Source: Candidatus Bipolaricaulota bacterium
Lineage (GTDB): Bacteria > Bipolaricaulota > Bipolaricaulia > UBA7950 > UBA9294
Assembly: GCA_015485945.1 (NCBI GenBank)
Contig: WFSM01000047.1
Span: 1-5,609 of the forward strand
Direction of reading: 5' to 3'
Length of the DNA stretch: 5,609 nt
The notes under the pieces were generated by a model. The model was given only the letters and a program-made list of their open reading frames with translations, had not been told where the DNA came from and searched no databases. Numbering within the stretch: the first letter of the stretch is position 1; the number at the start of each line of letters is the position of its first letter. Below, piece after piece: positions 1-5,609 of the stretch. The position numbers were made by a program, and so were the translations under genes.

Positions 1-1887
1 CGGCCTCCCGTCGATCGCGGAAAAGTACGCCTCAAACACCTGCTGCATCACCGAATCGGCGTAATCGTCGTCGTTCCCGTACTTGGGGGTTTTGTTCACC
101 AGAAGCTGGCGTAGCGGTTCGGCCCCGGAGAAGTCGGAGGAGAGGGCGGCGAGAAACTCGTCCATCGTCACGTCTCCGCGGTCGAAGGCGTGATACTTGA
201 GCGCCGCCAGGGAATCGGCCATCGTTCCCAGCCCGACCCCCTGGATGTAGCTTGAGTTGTAGCGCGCTCCGCCGGCGTGGTAGTCGCGCCCGCGGTCGAT
301 GCAGTCGTCGACCAAGATCGACAGGAACGGGGCGGGCATGTACTTCGCGTACAACCGCTCGATCACGTTGTTCCCCCGGATCTTGACGTCGATAAAATAG
401 TTGAGTTGCCGCTCGTAGGCGGCGAATAGCTCGGCGAACGAGGTGAACGTGCGCGGGTCGCCGGTCGCGGGGCCGAGCCGCTCCCCGGTGCGCGGGTCGA
501 TTCCGTTGTTGAGCGCGATCTCAAGGACCTTCGGCATGTTGAAGTAGCCGGTGAGGATGTAGGCCTCCTTCCCGTACGCCCCGGTCTCCACGCACCCGCT
601 CGCCCCGCCGCTCCGGGCGTCGACGATCGACTTACCCTGGCGGAGGAGCTCCCCCACGATCGCGTCGGCGTTGAACAGCGACGGCTGGCCGAACCCGGTG
701 GCGATGATCTCCGCCGCGCGGGCGAGGAACCGGTCCGGGTTCACCTGCGCCACCTGGATGCGCGCGTTCGGCTGGATGAGCCGCATCTCCTCCACCACAT
801 CGAGGATCAGGTAGCTGAGGTCGTTCACCGCGTCGGTTCCGTCCGGGGTCAACCCGCCGGGATCGACGGTGACGAAGTCGGTGTAGGTCGCGCTCTCCTC
901 CGCCGTCACCCCGACCTTGGGCGGGGCCGGCTGGTTGTGGAACTTGATCCATAGGCACTGGAGGAGTTCCTCGGCCTGGGCGTGGGTGAGGGTTCCGTCC
1001 TCCAGGCCGCGCCGGTAGAACGGCCACAGGTGCTGGTCGAGCCTCCCCGGACTGAACGCGTCCCAGGTGTTGAGCTCGAGCGTCACCCCGAGGTGGACGA
1101 ACCAGTAGTACTGGATCGCCTCCCAGAAGTCGCGCGGGGCGTGCGCCGGGACCCAATCGCAGACGTCCGCGATCCGCAGCAGTTCCCGCTTGCGGGCCGG
1201 GTCGGGCTCATTGGCGGCCAGGGTTCGTGCCGCCTCGGCGTGGCGGTGGGCGTAGGCGATGATCGCGGCAGCGGCGATCCGCATCGCGGTCAGCTCCTCG
1301 TACTTATCGTAGGCGCGGGGATCGTGGAGGTAATCGAGGCCCGCGATCCGAGCGTCGATCCGGCGGATGAAATCGAGCATTCCCTGGTGGTAGATCTTGT
1401 CGTCGAGCGCGGTGTGGCCGGGAGCGCGCTGCTCCATGAACTCGGTGAACACCCCGGCATTGAACGCGGCGTGCCACTCCGGGGTCATCGCTGCGAACAG
1501 CCGGGTCCGCATCGATCTTCCCTCCCAGAACGGGATGATTTCCTGCGCGTAGATCCGCCGCGTCTCGTCGGTCACCCGAAACGCCACCTTGTCGCGGGAG
1601 TCCAGGATATCGAGGTCTGCGAGCGAATGGCAGCAGAGCTCAGGATAGGTGGGCACCTGCTTCGGGCCGGGTCCCTTCTCCCCGACGATCAGCTCTCCAT
1701 CGCCGATGTGGACTTCCTTGTGCTCGAGGAGGTATTTGAACGCGAGGGCGCGAGTCACCGGGACGGATCGCCCACCCCGGTCGTTTCGGTAGAACTCCGT
1801 GATCAGGAGCGCCCGCTCCGGGGAGATCTCCGGGACTGCCGCCAGGCTCTCGTCCCGCAGCCGCTCAACCCGGGCAGTCATCGCCAT
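1..1887 (-). CDS. hypD: trans-4-hydroxy-L-proline dehydratase, glycyl radical enzyme (3' end beyond window)
   Basis: Glycyl radical enzyme of the pyruvate formate-lyase superfamily. The family reaction is radical dehydration of trans-4-hydroxy-L-proline to pyrroline-5-carboxylate in the anaerobic cytoplasm. I translated 629 residues, starting MAMTARVERLRDES; roughly 160 C-terminal residues, including the glycyl-radical loop, lie off the left edge. The active-site loop GGASGCVETG places the thiyl-radical Cys at 432 and the general-base Glu at 434. As I recall them, the HypD residues His160, Asp278, Phe340, Cys434 and Glu436 of Clostridioides difficile all recur here with a constant offset of two: His158 in RAPGHT, Asp276 in WDAF, Phe338 in TYTDF, Cys432 and Glu434. 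Other HypD-like stretches are PTYPELCCH (79-87), FTEFMEQRAPGHT (147-159) and NQPAPPKVG (318-326). The start is fixed by GGAGGTGA five bases upstream and overlaps the end of hypE, suggesting coupled translation. A hydroxyproline C-N lyase or another dehydratase of the family is the main alternative. No frameshift is seen. Confidence 0.88.
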   Translation of the reverse strand, partial: MAMTARVERLRDESLAAVPEISPERALLITEFYRNDRGGRSVPVTRALAFKYLLEHKEVHIGDGELIVGEKGPGPKQVPTYPELCCHSLADLDILDSRDKVAFRVTDETRRIYAQEIIPFWEGRSMRTRLFAAMTPEWHAAFNAGVFTEFMEQRAPGHTALDDKIYHQGMLDFIRRIDARIAGLDYLHDPRAYDKYEELTAMRIAAAAIIAYAHRHAEAARTLAANEPDPARKRELLRIADVCDWVPAHAPRDFWEAIQYYWFVHLGVTLELNTWDAFSPGRLDQHLWPFYRRGLEDGTLTHAQAEELLQCLWIKFHNQPAPPKVGVTAEESATYTDFVTVDPGGLTPDGTDAVNDLSYLILDVVEEMRLIQPNARIQVAQVNPDRFLARAAEIIATGFGQPSLFNADAIVGELLRQGKSIVDARSGGASGCVETGAYGKEAYILTGYFNMPKVLEIALNNGIDPRTGERLGPATGDPRTFTSFAELFAAYERQLNYFIDVKIRGNNVIERLYAKYMPAPFLSILVDDCIDRGRDYHAGGARYNSSYIQGVGLGTMADSLAALKYHAFDRGDVTMDEFLAALSSDFSGAEPLRQLLVNKTPKYGNDDDYADSVMQQVFEAYFSAIDGRP

Positions 1888-2797
1888 ACCGCTCACCTCC
1901 GATCATTACCGTGAGTTTATGCCTCAGGAAGATTTCCGCAATCTCCTCCATCCGCGCGTGGGACGGGATTGGGGTATCCGCGAGTCGGTATGGCATTCCG
2001 AGGCGGGCGTATTTGTCGATCCCGGCACGGTGGTACGGGAGGAGGTCGACCGGGTAGGGGCGCGGGAGCGCGGCGACGAACCGCGCGATCCCGTCGATGT
2101 TGTCCTCGGAGTCGGTGATCCCCGGGATCACCGGGACGCGCACGATGACGGTTGCCCCAATATCGGAAAGCAGGCGGAGATTGTCGAGAATTGGCCTGTT
2201 TGTGACCCCGGTGTAGCGGCGATGGGCGTCATCGTCGATCAGTTTGAGATCGTAGAGGAATAAGTCGACGAGCTCGGCGATCGCCGCGATCGTCTCCGCG
2301 GGTGCGTACCCGGACGTGTCGACGGTGGTGTGGATCCCGCGATCACGACACGCGTGCAGTAGGTCAAGCAAAAACTCGGGCTGCCCGAGCGGCTCGCCGC
2401 CGGAGAAGGTGACCCCGCCGCCTGACTCCTGGTAAAACGGGCGGTCGCGCATGATCGTGGCGATCAGTTCGTCCACTGTCACGGCCCGCCCGACCGTCTC
2501 CAACGCGTCCGTGGGACAGACATCGGCGCACGTTCCACACGCGTCGCAGCTTCCGCGGTCGAGCGCGATCGTTCCGCTGGCGAGCGTGAGGGCGCCTTGC
2601 GGACAGGCGGGAAGGCATTTCCCGCATCCAATGCACCGCGCCGGGCGCAGGAACAGCTCGGGGGCGAATTTCTGTCCCTCGGGATTGTGGCACCACGGGC
2701 AGGCGAGCGGACAGCCCTTGAGGAAGACGGTAGTGCGGATGCCGGGGCCGTCGTGGACCGCGAACCGCTTGATATCGAAGATTACCGCTGTCGTCAT
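1865..2797 (-). CDS. hypE: HypD-activating enzyme, radical SAM glycyl-radical activase
   Basis: A 310-residue radical SAM activase of the PflA type with an inserted ferredoxin domain. It reductively cleaves S-adenosylmethionine to generate the stable glycyl radical on its partner, here the adjacent HypD. The N-terminal HDGPGIRTTVFLKGC leads into the radical-SAM motif CX3CX2C at Cys29, Cys33 and Cys36, followed by HNPEG. Two 4Fe-4S motifs of the form CxxCxxCxxxCP follow at Cys55/58/61/65 and Cys84/87/90/94, then SGGGVTFSGGEP (125-136), the SAM-binding glycine-rich motif. Length is normal for the ferredoxin-containing subclass. I chose the ATG at 2797 because homologues begin just before IFDIKRF, GAGG lies five bases upstream, and the predicted promoter starts transcription near 2821, which excludes the longer reading frame opening at 2878. 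It overlaps hypD by 23 bases. The hyp assignment rests on its partner; the activase function itself is clear. Confidence 0.92.
   Translation of the reverse strand: MTTAVIFDIKRFAVHDGPGIRTTVFLKGCPLACPWCHNPEGQKFAPELFLRPARCIGCGKCLPACPQGALTLASGTIALDRGSCDACGTCADVCPTDALETVGRAVTVDELIATIMRDRPFYQESGGGVTFSGGEPLGQPEFLLDLLHACRDRGIHTTVDTSGYAPAETIAAIAELVDLFLYDLKLIDDDAHRRYTGVTNRPILDNLRLLSDIGATVIVRVPVIPGITDSEDNIDGIARFVAALPRPYPVDLLPYHRAGIDKYARLGMPYRLADTPIPSHARMEEIAEIFLRHKLTVMIGGERYGDDCPG
1893..1900 (-). promoter_or_regulatory. Shine-Dalgarno site of hypD
   Basis: GGAGGTGA on the minus strand, five bases before the ATG at 1887. It is close to the ideal anti-16S complement and lies within the last codons of hypE. 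It decides for the ATG at 1887 over the second ATG at 1881, and it suggests that hypD is translated strongly from the hypE-hypD message. Confidence 0.85.
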
Positions 2798-2802
2798 AAC
2801 TC

Positions 2803-2806
2803 CCTC
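2803..2806 (-). promoter_or_regulatory. Shine-Dalgarno site of hypE
   Basis: GAGG on the minus strand, within the purine run GGAAGAGGGAG (2810-2800) and five bases before the ATG at 2797. It supports that start codon over in-frame codons further upstream, none of which has a comparable site. Confidence 0.7.
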
Positions 2807-2827
2807 TTCCCAGCCGGAATGCTCCGC

Positions 2828-2856
2828 ATGATAGCTAACCAGCGCTGTGCGGACAA
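2828..2856 (-). promoter_or_regulatory. predicted sigma-70-type promoter of the hypE-hypD operon
   Basis: On the minus strand, TTGTCC (2856-2851; four of six matches to TTGACA) is followed after exactly 17 bases by TATCAT (2833-2828; five of six matches to TATAAT). Transcription would begin near 2821, leaving a leader of about 23 bases that contains the hypE Shine-Dalgarno site. Called by eye from consensus and spacing; there is no experimental support. Confidence 0.65.
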
Positions 2857-2900
2857 CACATTGCGGGACAGGGTCCACAGGACGGTTTCATCCTCGCAGT

Positions 2901-2929
2901 GTGAAATCGGTGGCGTGCGGTGATAGACT
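2901..2929 (+). promoter_or_regulatory. predicted promoter of the MFS transporter gene
   Basis: GTGAAA (2901-2906; four of six matches to TTGACA) lies 17 bases before TAGACT (2924-2929), which is preceded by TGA to give an extended -10 of the form TGnTAnnnT. Transcription should start near 2936, which is the A of an ATG. This puts the GTG at 2920 upstream of the transcript and favours the ATG at 2944 as the transporter start. It faces away from the hypE promoter, with about 44 bases between the two -35 boxes. Confidence 0.55.
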
Positions 2930-2935
2930 CCGCTC

Positions 2936-2947
2936 ATGCGATTATGA
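2936..2947 (+). other. possible leaderless three-codon upstream reading frame (Met-Arg-Leu-stop)
   Basis: ATG CGA TTA TGA. The ATG lies six bases after the -10 hexamer, where transcription is expected to start, and the stop codon overlaps the transporter's ATG (2944-2946) as ATGA. The frame is different from the transporter's. A ribosome loading at a leaderless ATG would terminate exactly on the downstream start. What is directly visible is the codon arrangement; translation of it is inferred and could be chance. Confidence 0.3.
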
Positions 2948-4161
2948 CAACCGATGCGGGTAAAGACTCGAGTGCTGTCGCGGCTCCCTCCGCGGAGAAA
3001 TCGGGCAGGGTCCCAAAGTGGATTCTGCCCCTCGTTACGATTGCTGCATTGTCGTCGGCCGCGGGCGGGAGTATGATGCTTGCTCAACTCTACCTGCGGC
3101 AGCTCACCACGTCCCCGATGGCGATCAGTTTGCTCACTACCTTTATGTGGCTAGGGATGCTCATCGGCCCTGGTGGATGGGGGTCGTTGGCGGACCGCTA
3201 TTCCAAACGGATGTTGATCGGGATTATCCTGGTAACGAGTGCAGTAACAACCGGTTCGTTGGGGATCTTGCTTCCGGTCGTCGGCGTGCTTGTGCTCGCG
3301 TTCCTGCGTGTGGTGATGGTAACCGGCGTTTCGCCGATCTCGCTTTCGATTATCTCCGGACGCAGCACCACCGCCCGCCGCGCCCGCAATCTGTCGTATC
3401 TCACGTCGTCACAATCGCTTGGGTCCGCGCTCGGCTCGATTTTCGCGGGGTTCCTCCTCGCCGTTGTCGGGTACCGGTACGGATTCATCGCCCTCGCCGG
3501 TCTGCCCATACTTGCGGTGTTGCTCGTGCCGCTGGTGCCGTCCGCCCGTGCTCCCGTGCATGTGCGCTCTCCACGGGTGCGGTTGATCAAACGCAATCGG
3601 CTGGGTGGGCTGTACGTCGGCGGCATTCTGCGGCAGATGGGGATAACGGGCAGTGCATCGTTGGTGTTCGTGTACATGGCGGCGCTGGGGATCTCGGCCA
3701 GCACGATGGGAACGGTCAACGCGGTTGGTCCGACCATATCCATCCTGGGGATGTTGACGTTCGGCCGCATCGCCGACCGCGTGGGCAGGCGGGCCGTGTT
3801 CTGTCTCGGGTTTGGACTGTCGGCCGTTGCCCCACTCGTATTCGCGCTTGCTCACACCGCAGCGGTGATGGCGTGCGGATACCTGGCGTTGGGGATCTCG
3901 TTCAGTTCACTGTACATCGGCTCGACCGCGTATATCGGCGACCGCATCCCGATGGCGAATCAGGGAGCGATGCTGGGCCTGTTCGACTCGAGCCGCGGAT
4001 TGGGAGGGGTAATCGGGCCGGTGGTCGCCGGAGCAATCGCCGCCGCCGTTGGGTTCACCGGGATGTTCTTCGCGATGGCCGGGATCGCTGCACTCGGATT
4101 CATCTTCGTGGTTGTTGGCACCCGCCGGGCAGTTTCCCCCGACCACGCTGACGCGGTATAG
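2944..4161 (+). CDS. MFS transporter, substrate unknown
   Basis: A 405-residue major facilitator superfamily membrane protein of about 12 hydrophobic segments, with an Ala/Ser-rich charged N-terminal tail of about 25 residues facing the cytoplasm. The clearest hydrophobic segments by eye are near 26-46, 58-80, 89-108, 110-130, 156-176, 178-198, 226-248, 256-275, 283-301, 305-328, 345-370 and 371-392. The family signature (motif A) appears twice, as expected for the duplicated fold: GSLADRYSKR (80-89) between segments 2 and 3, and GRIADRVGRR (274-283) between segments 8 and 9. A basic loop (about 199-220) separates the halves. No Shine-Dalgarno site precedes the ATG at 2944. The GTG at 2920 would add eight residues and has a weak GGTGG upstream, but it lies before the predicted transcription start. 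The layout resembles drug or sugar effluxers, but I cannot name a substrate. Divergence from hypE-hypD does not by itself link it to hydroxyproline. Confidence 0.9.
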   Translation: MTTDAGKDSSAVAAPSAEKSGRVPKWILPLVTIAALSSAAGGSMMLAQLYLRQLTTSPMAISLLTTFMWLGMLIGPGGWGSLADRYSKRMLIGIILVTSAVTTGSLGILLPVVGVLVLAFLRVVMVTGVSPISLSIISGRSTTARRARNLSYLTSSQSLGSALGSIFAGFLLAVVGYRYGFIALAGLPILAVLLVPLVPSARAPVHVRSPRVRLIKRNRLGGLYVGGILRQMGITGSASLVFVYMAALGISASTMGTVNAVGPTISILGMLTFGRIADRVGRRAVFCLGFGLSAVAPLVFALAHTAAVMACGYLALGISFSSLYIGSTAYIGDRIPMANQGAMLGLFDSSRGLGGVIGPVVAGAIAAAVGFTGMFFAMAGIAALGFIFVVVGTRRAVSPDHADAV

Positions 4162-4162
4162 T
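4157..4162 (+). promoter_or_regulatory. -10 element of a predicted leaderless promoter for the DUF763 gene
   Basis: TATAGT, five of six matches to TATAAT, ending six bases before the ATG at 4169, so transcription would begin on or next to the start codon. Its bases 4159-4161 are also the TAG stop codon of the MFS gene. The best -35 candidate is a poor TTTCCC at 4133-4138 with an 18-base spacer. No Shine-Dalgarno site lies before the ATG, which agrees with leaderless translation. The element could be coincidental if the gene is co-transcribed with the transporter. Confidence 0.5.
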
Positions 4163-4168
4163 TGGGGC

Positions 4169-5296
4169 ATGAAGACCGGTACCGCTGATTCGCCATTGCA
4201 CTATGGACGGGCTCCGCGGTGGCTGTTCGCGCGCATGCGCGTCCTCGCGGGGAAGATCGCTGCGGCGGTGGTGCTCGAGTACGGGACAACCGGATTTCTG
4301 GAACGATTGTCCGACCCGTATTGGTTCCAGGCCCTCGGCTGTGTGCTCGGGTTCGATTGGCACTCGAGCGGGCTCACCACCACCACGTGCGGTGCGATCA
4401 AGGAGGGAATCAAGGGCGAGGAGGAATCGCTCGGCCTGTTCGTCGCCGGCGGCAAAGGGGCAACATCGCGGAAGACACCAGTCGAATTGGCAACGTGGGG
4501 GGATCGCACCGGGATCGATGTCGAGCCGCTGATCTACGCGAGTCGGACGGCAGCCAAGGTCGATTCCGCCGCGGTTCAGGACGGCTACGCGATCTACCAT
4601 CACGCGTTTTTCTTCGATCGGGACGGCAGTTGGGCGGTAGTGCAACAGGGGATGAACGCGGCGACGCGGATGGCGCGCCGGTATCACTGGCTGTCGCAGC
4701 GGGTGTCCGATTTCGTGTGCGAACCCCACGCCGCGGTGTGCTGCGACGTCCGTGCTTCGAGCCTCAACCTGGTGGCGCGGGACAGTGCTGACGCCCGCGC
4801 TGTGAGCGCGGATGTGGCACGGGGATCACCGGACAGGATCGTGACCGAGCTCGCGCGGTTGAAGCGGATTGAACTCCCCCGCCGGCACGCGGTGATGCTC
4901 GCCGATATCGACCCGACACGGCTGCACCGCATTTTCCTCAAGGCGTACACCGCCCAACCGGCCGGGTTCGAGGAGTTGCTCACCACCCCGGGCGTGGGAC
5001 CCAAGACGATTCGGGCGTTGTCGTTGATCGCCGAGCTCGTGTACGGTGCTGCCCCGAGCTTCACCGACCCCGCCCGGTTCAGCTTCGCCCACGGCGGCAA
5101 GGACGGGACACCGTACCCAGTCGATCGCGACGTGTACGACCGCTCGATCGCGATCATCGCCCGCGCGATCCGGCGGGCTAAACTGGGAAATTCCGCGGAG
5201 TTGCAGGCGCTGCGCCGGCTCGAGCGCGCGTTTACTCGTCCGGCACCTCCACCTCGCGCAGATAGCGAGCCGCGTCCTCGGGCGGCATCGGATTGA
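4169..5296 (+). CDS. DUF763 family protein of unknown function with a C-terminal helix-hairpin-helix
   Basis: A 375-residue protein recognised as DUF763 by its N-terminal ADSPLHYGRAPRWLF (6-20), the block DPYWFQALGCVLGFDWHSSG (49-68) with TTTTCG after it, GGKG-SRKTPVEL (94-107) and QQGMN-ARRYHWLS (159-176). No biochemical function is known to me. Residues 270-293 (LLTTPGVGPKT, then a hydrophobic helix) form a helix-hairpin-helix like those that grip DNA backbones. FAHGGKDGTPYPVDRDVYD (306-324) follows and is rich in polar residues that look catalytic or ligand-binding. The protein is soluble, with no signal peptide. I start it at ATG 4169 because the family begins at the Lys-x-Gly-x-Ala-Asp motif; the in-frame ATG at 4049 lies inside the MFS gene. 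The last 20 residues or so are Pro/Arg-rich, look unlike a domain, and are encoded antisense to galT. A DNA-related role is inference from the hairpin only. Confidence 0.88.
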   Translation: MKTGTADSPLHYGRAPRWLFARMRVLAGKIAAAVVLEYGTTGFLERLSDPYWFQALGCVLGFDWHSSGLTTTTCGAIKEGIKGEEESLGLFVAGGKGATSRKTPVELATWGDRTGIDVEPLIYASRTAAKVDSAAVQDGYAIYHHAFFFDRDGSWAVVQQGMNAATRMARRYHWLSQRVSDFVCEPHAAVCCDVRASSLNLVARDSADARAVSADVARGSPDRIVTELARLKRIELPRRHAVMLADIDPTRLHRIFLKAYTAQPAGFEELLTTPGVGPKTIRALSLIAELVYGAAPSFTDPARFSFAHGGKDGTPYPVDRDVYDRSIAIIARAIRRAKLGNSAELQALRRLERAFTRPAPPPRADSEPRPRAASD

Positions 5297-5609
5297 TGTA
5301 CAGCCCCGTCCCCCACTCAAATCCGGCCACTGTGGTCAGCCGCGGGATGATCGCCACCCGCCAGTGGTAGTCGTACTGCAACGTCGCCCAGTACCCCGGC
5401 TTGCCCGGGCGCGGGATCGGGTTGGGCGAGTTGTGCAGCACCATGTTGTACGGCGGGTCCCCAAGCAGTTTCTTCAACCGGAACAGGGTGCGCTTGAGGA
5501 TGCGGGCGAACGCCCAGCGCTGGTCGTCGCAGATCGCCGTGAACTCGTGGGCGTGCTTGCGCGGATAGATGACGAGCTCGAACGGAAATCGTGAGTCGTA
5601 CGGGGTAAA
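5232..5609 (-). CDS. galT: galactose-1-phosphate uridylyltransferase, C-terminal 125 residues (5' end beyond window)
   Basis: C-terminal part of a HIT-superfamily nucleotidyltransferase of the Leloir pathway, which exchanges UMP between UDP-glucose and galactose-1-phosphate. The fragment enters at FTPYDSRFPFELVIYPRKHAHEF and contains LLGDPPYNMVLHNSP (48-62 of the fragment), YDYHWRVAIIPRLTTVAGFE (79-98) and a C-terminal WGTGLYINPMPPEDAA, all typical of GalT C-terminal halves. The catalytic HPH motif lies before the window edge and cannot be checked. By alignment from memory with E. coli GalT, His59 and His82 match iron ligands His281 and His296, but the position of His298 is Arg84. The frame runs open from 5609 to a TAA at 5234-5232; the initiator is outside the window. 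It converges on the DUF763 gene and overlaps its 3' end by 65 bases, with no terminator visible between them. A related UDP-sugar uridylyltransferase is possible. Confidence 0.87.
   Translation of the reverse strand, partial: FTPYDSRFPFELVIYPRKHAHEFTAICDDQRWAFARILKRTLFRLKKLLGDPPYNMVLHNSPNPIPRPGKPGYWATLQYDYHWRVAIIPRLTTVAGFEWGTGLYINPMPPEDAARYLREVEVPDE

Noticed and set aside
632..1156. Minus-strand open frame inside hypD in another frame.
   Set aside because: Its product is a Pro/Arg/Gly-rich shadow of hypD and has no family resemblance.
982..1914. Long plus-strand open frame opposite hypD and the end of hypE (310 codons).
   Set aside because: The opposite strand encodes a clearly conserved glycyl radical enzyme throughout. 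The plus-strand product is Arg/Val/Glu-rich with no recognisable domain, and long antisense frames are expected in GC-rich coding DNA.
2798..2878. Longer hypE start at 2878, adding 27 residues.
   Set aside because: The extra residues do not resemble the activase family, and the region contains the predicted promoter. The ATG at 2797 has a Shine-Dalgarno site and matches where homologues begin.
2860..2895. Alternating GGAC/GTCC and AGGA/TCCT short inverted motifs in the divergent promoter region, considered as an operator or terminator hairpin.
   Set aside because: The arms are only four bases, with no T-run and no clear symmetry, so they are expected by chance.
2920..2943. GTG at 2920 as the MFS start.
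   Set aside because: Only a weak GGTGG precedes it and it lies upstream of the predicted transcription start. It is not fully excluded, because the eight added residues leave the membrane topology unchanged.
3018..4151. Second plus-strand frame of 377 codons inside the MFS gene.
   Set aside because: The product is Arg/His/Gly-rich with no hydrophobic segments, while the overlapping frame gives a complete 12-segment transporter with two copies of motif A.
4049..4168. Longer DUF763 start at 4049, adding 40 residues.
   Set aside because: That segment lies inside the MFS gene and is low in family similarity; the family's conserved N-terminus begins at 4169.

Overview
The window carries five protein-coding genes packed almost without gaps, GC-rich (my rough impression is a little above 60 % GC, not computed). 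I see no RNA gene, mobile element, CRISPR array or long repeat. The gene content points to a strictly anaerobic, probably amino-acid-fermenting bacterium: an oxygen-sensitive glycyl radical enzyme and its radical-SAM activase sit next to a DUF763 gene, a family I associate mainly with archaea and thermophilic or anaerobic bacteria. A deep-branching anaerobic lineage such as Bipolaricaulota would fit, but that is only a guess.

Left half, minus strand (1-2797): a two-gene operon. hypE, the radical-SAM activase, is transcribed first and overlaps by 23 bases the start of hypD, a trans-4-hydroxy-L-proline dehydratase. hypD is cut by the left window edge, so its C-terminal glycyl-radical loop is not visible. 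HypE installs the glycyl radical on HypD. HypD dehydrates hydroxyproline to pyrroline-5-carboxylate, which a ProC-type reductase (not in this window) could reduce to proline for fermentation. Both genes have good Shine-Dalgarno sites, and hypE has a recognisable sigma-70-type promoter.

Centre, plus strand (2944-4161): an MFS transporter of unknown substrate, divergent from the hyp operon across a 146-base promoter region. Its start region is unusual. A near-consensus -10 element lies 6 bases before an ATG that opens a three-codon reading frame, and the stop of that frame overlaps the transporter's ATG.

Right, plus strand (4169-5296): a DUF763 protein that appears to be leaderless. Its -10 element overlaps the MFS stop codon and ends 6 bases before its ATG. 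Its C-terminal part contains a helix-hairpin-helix resembling that of DNA glycosylases. Convergent to it, on the minus strand (5232-5609), is the C-terminal part of a galactose-1-phosphate uridylyltransferase; the two genes overlap tail-to-tail by 65 bases.

I find no clear-cut new multi-gene system here. The observations most worth a second look are the leaderless start signals and a possible link between DUF763 and the HhH-GPD glycosylase fold.
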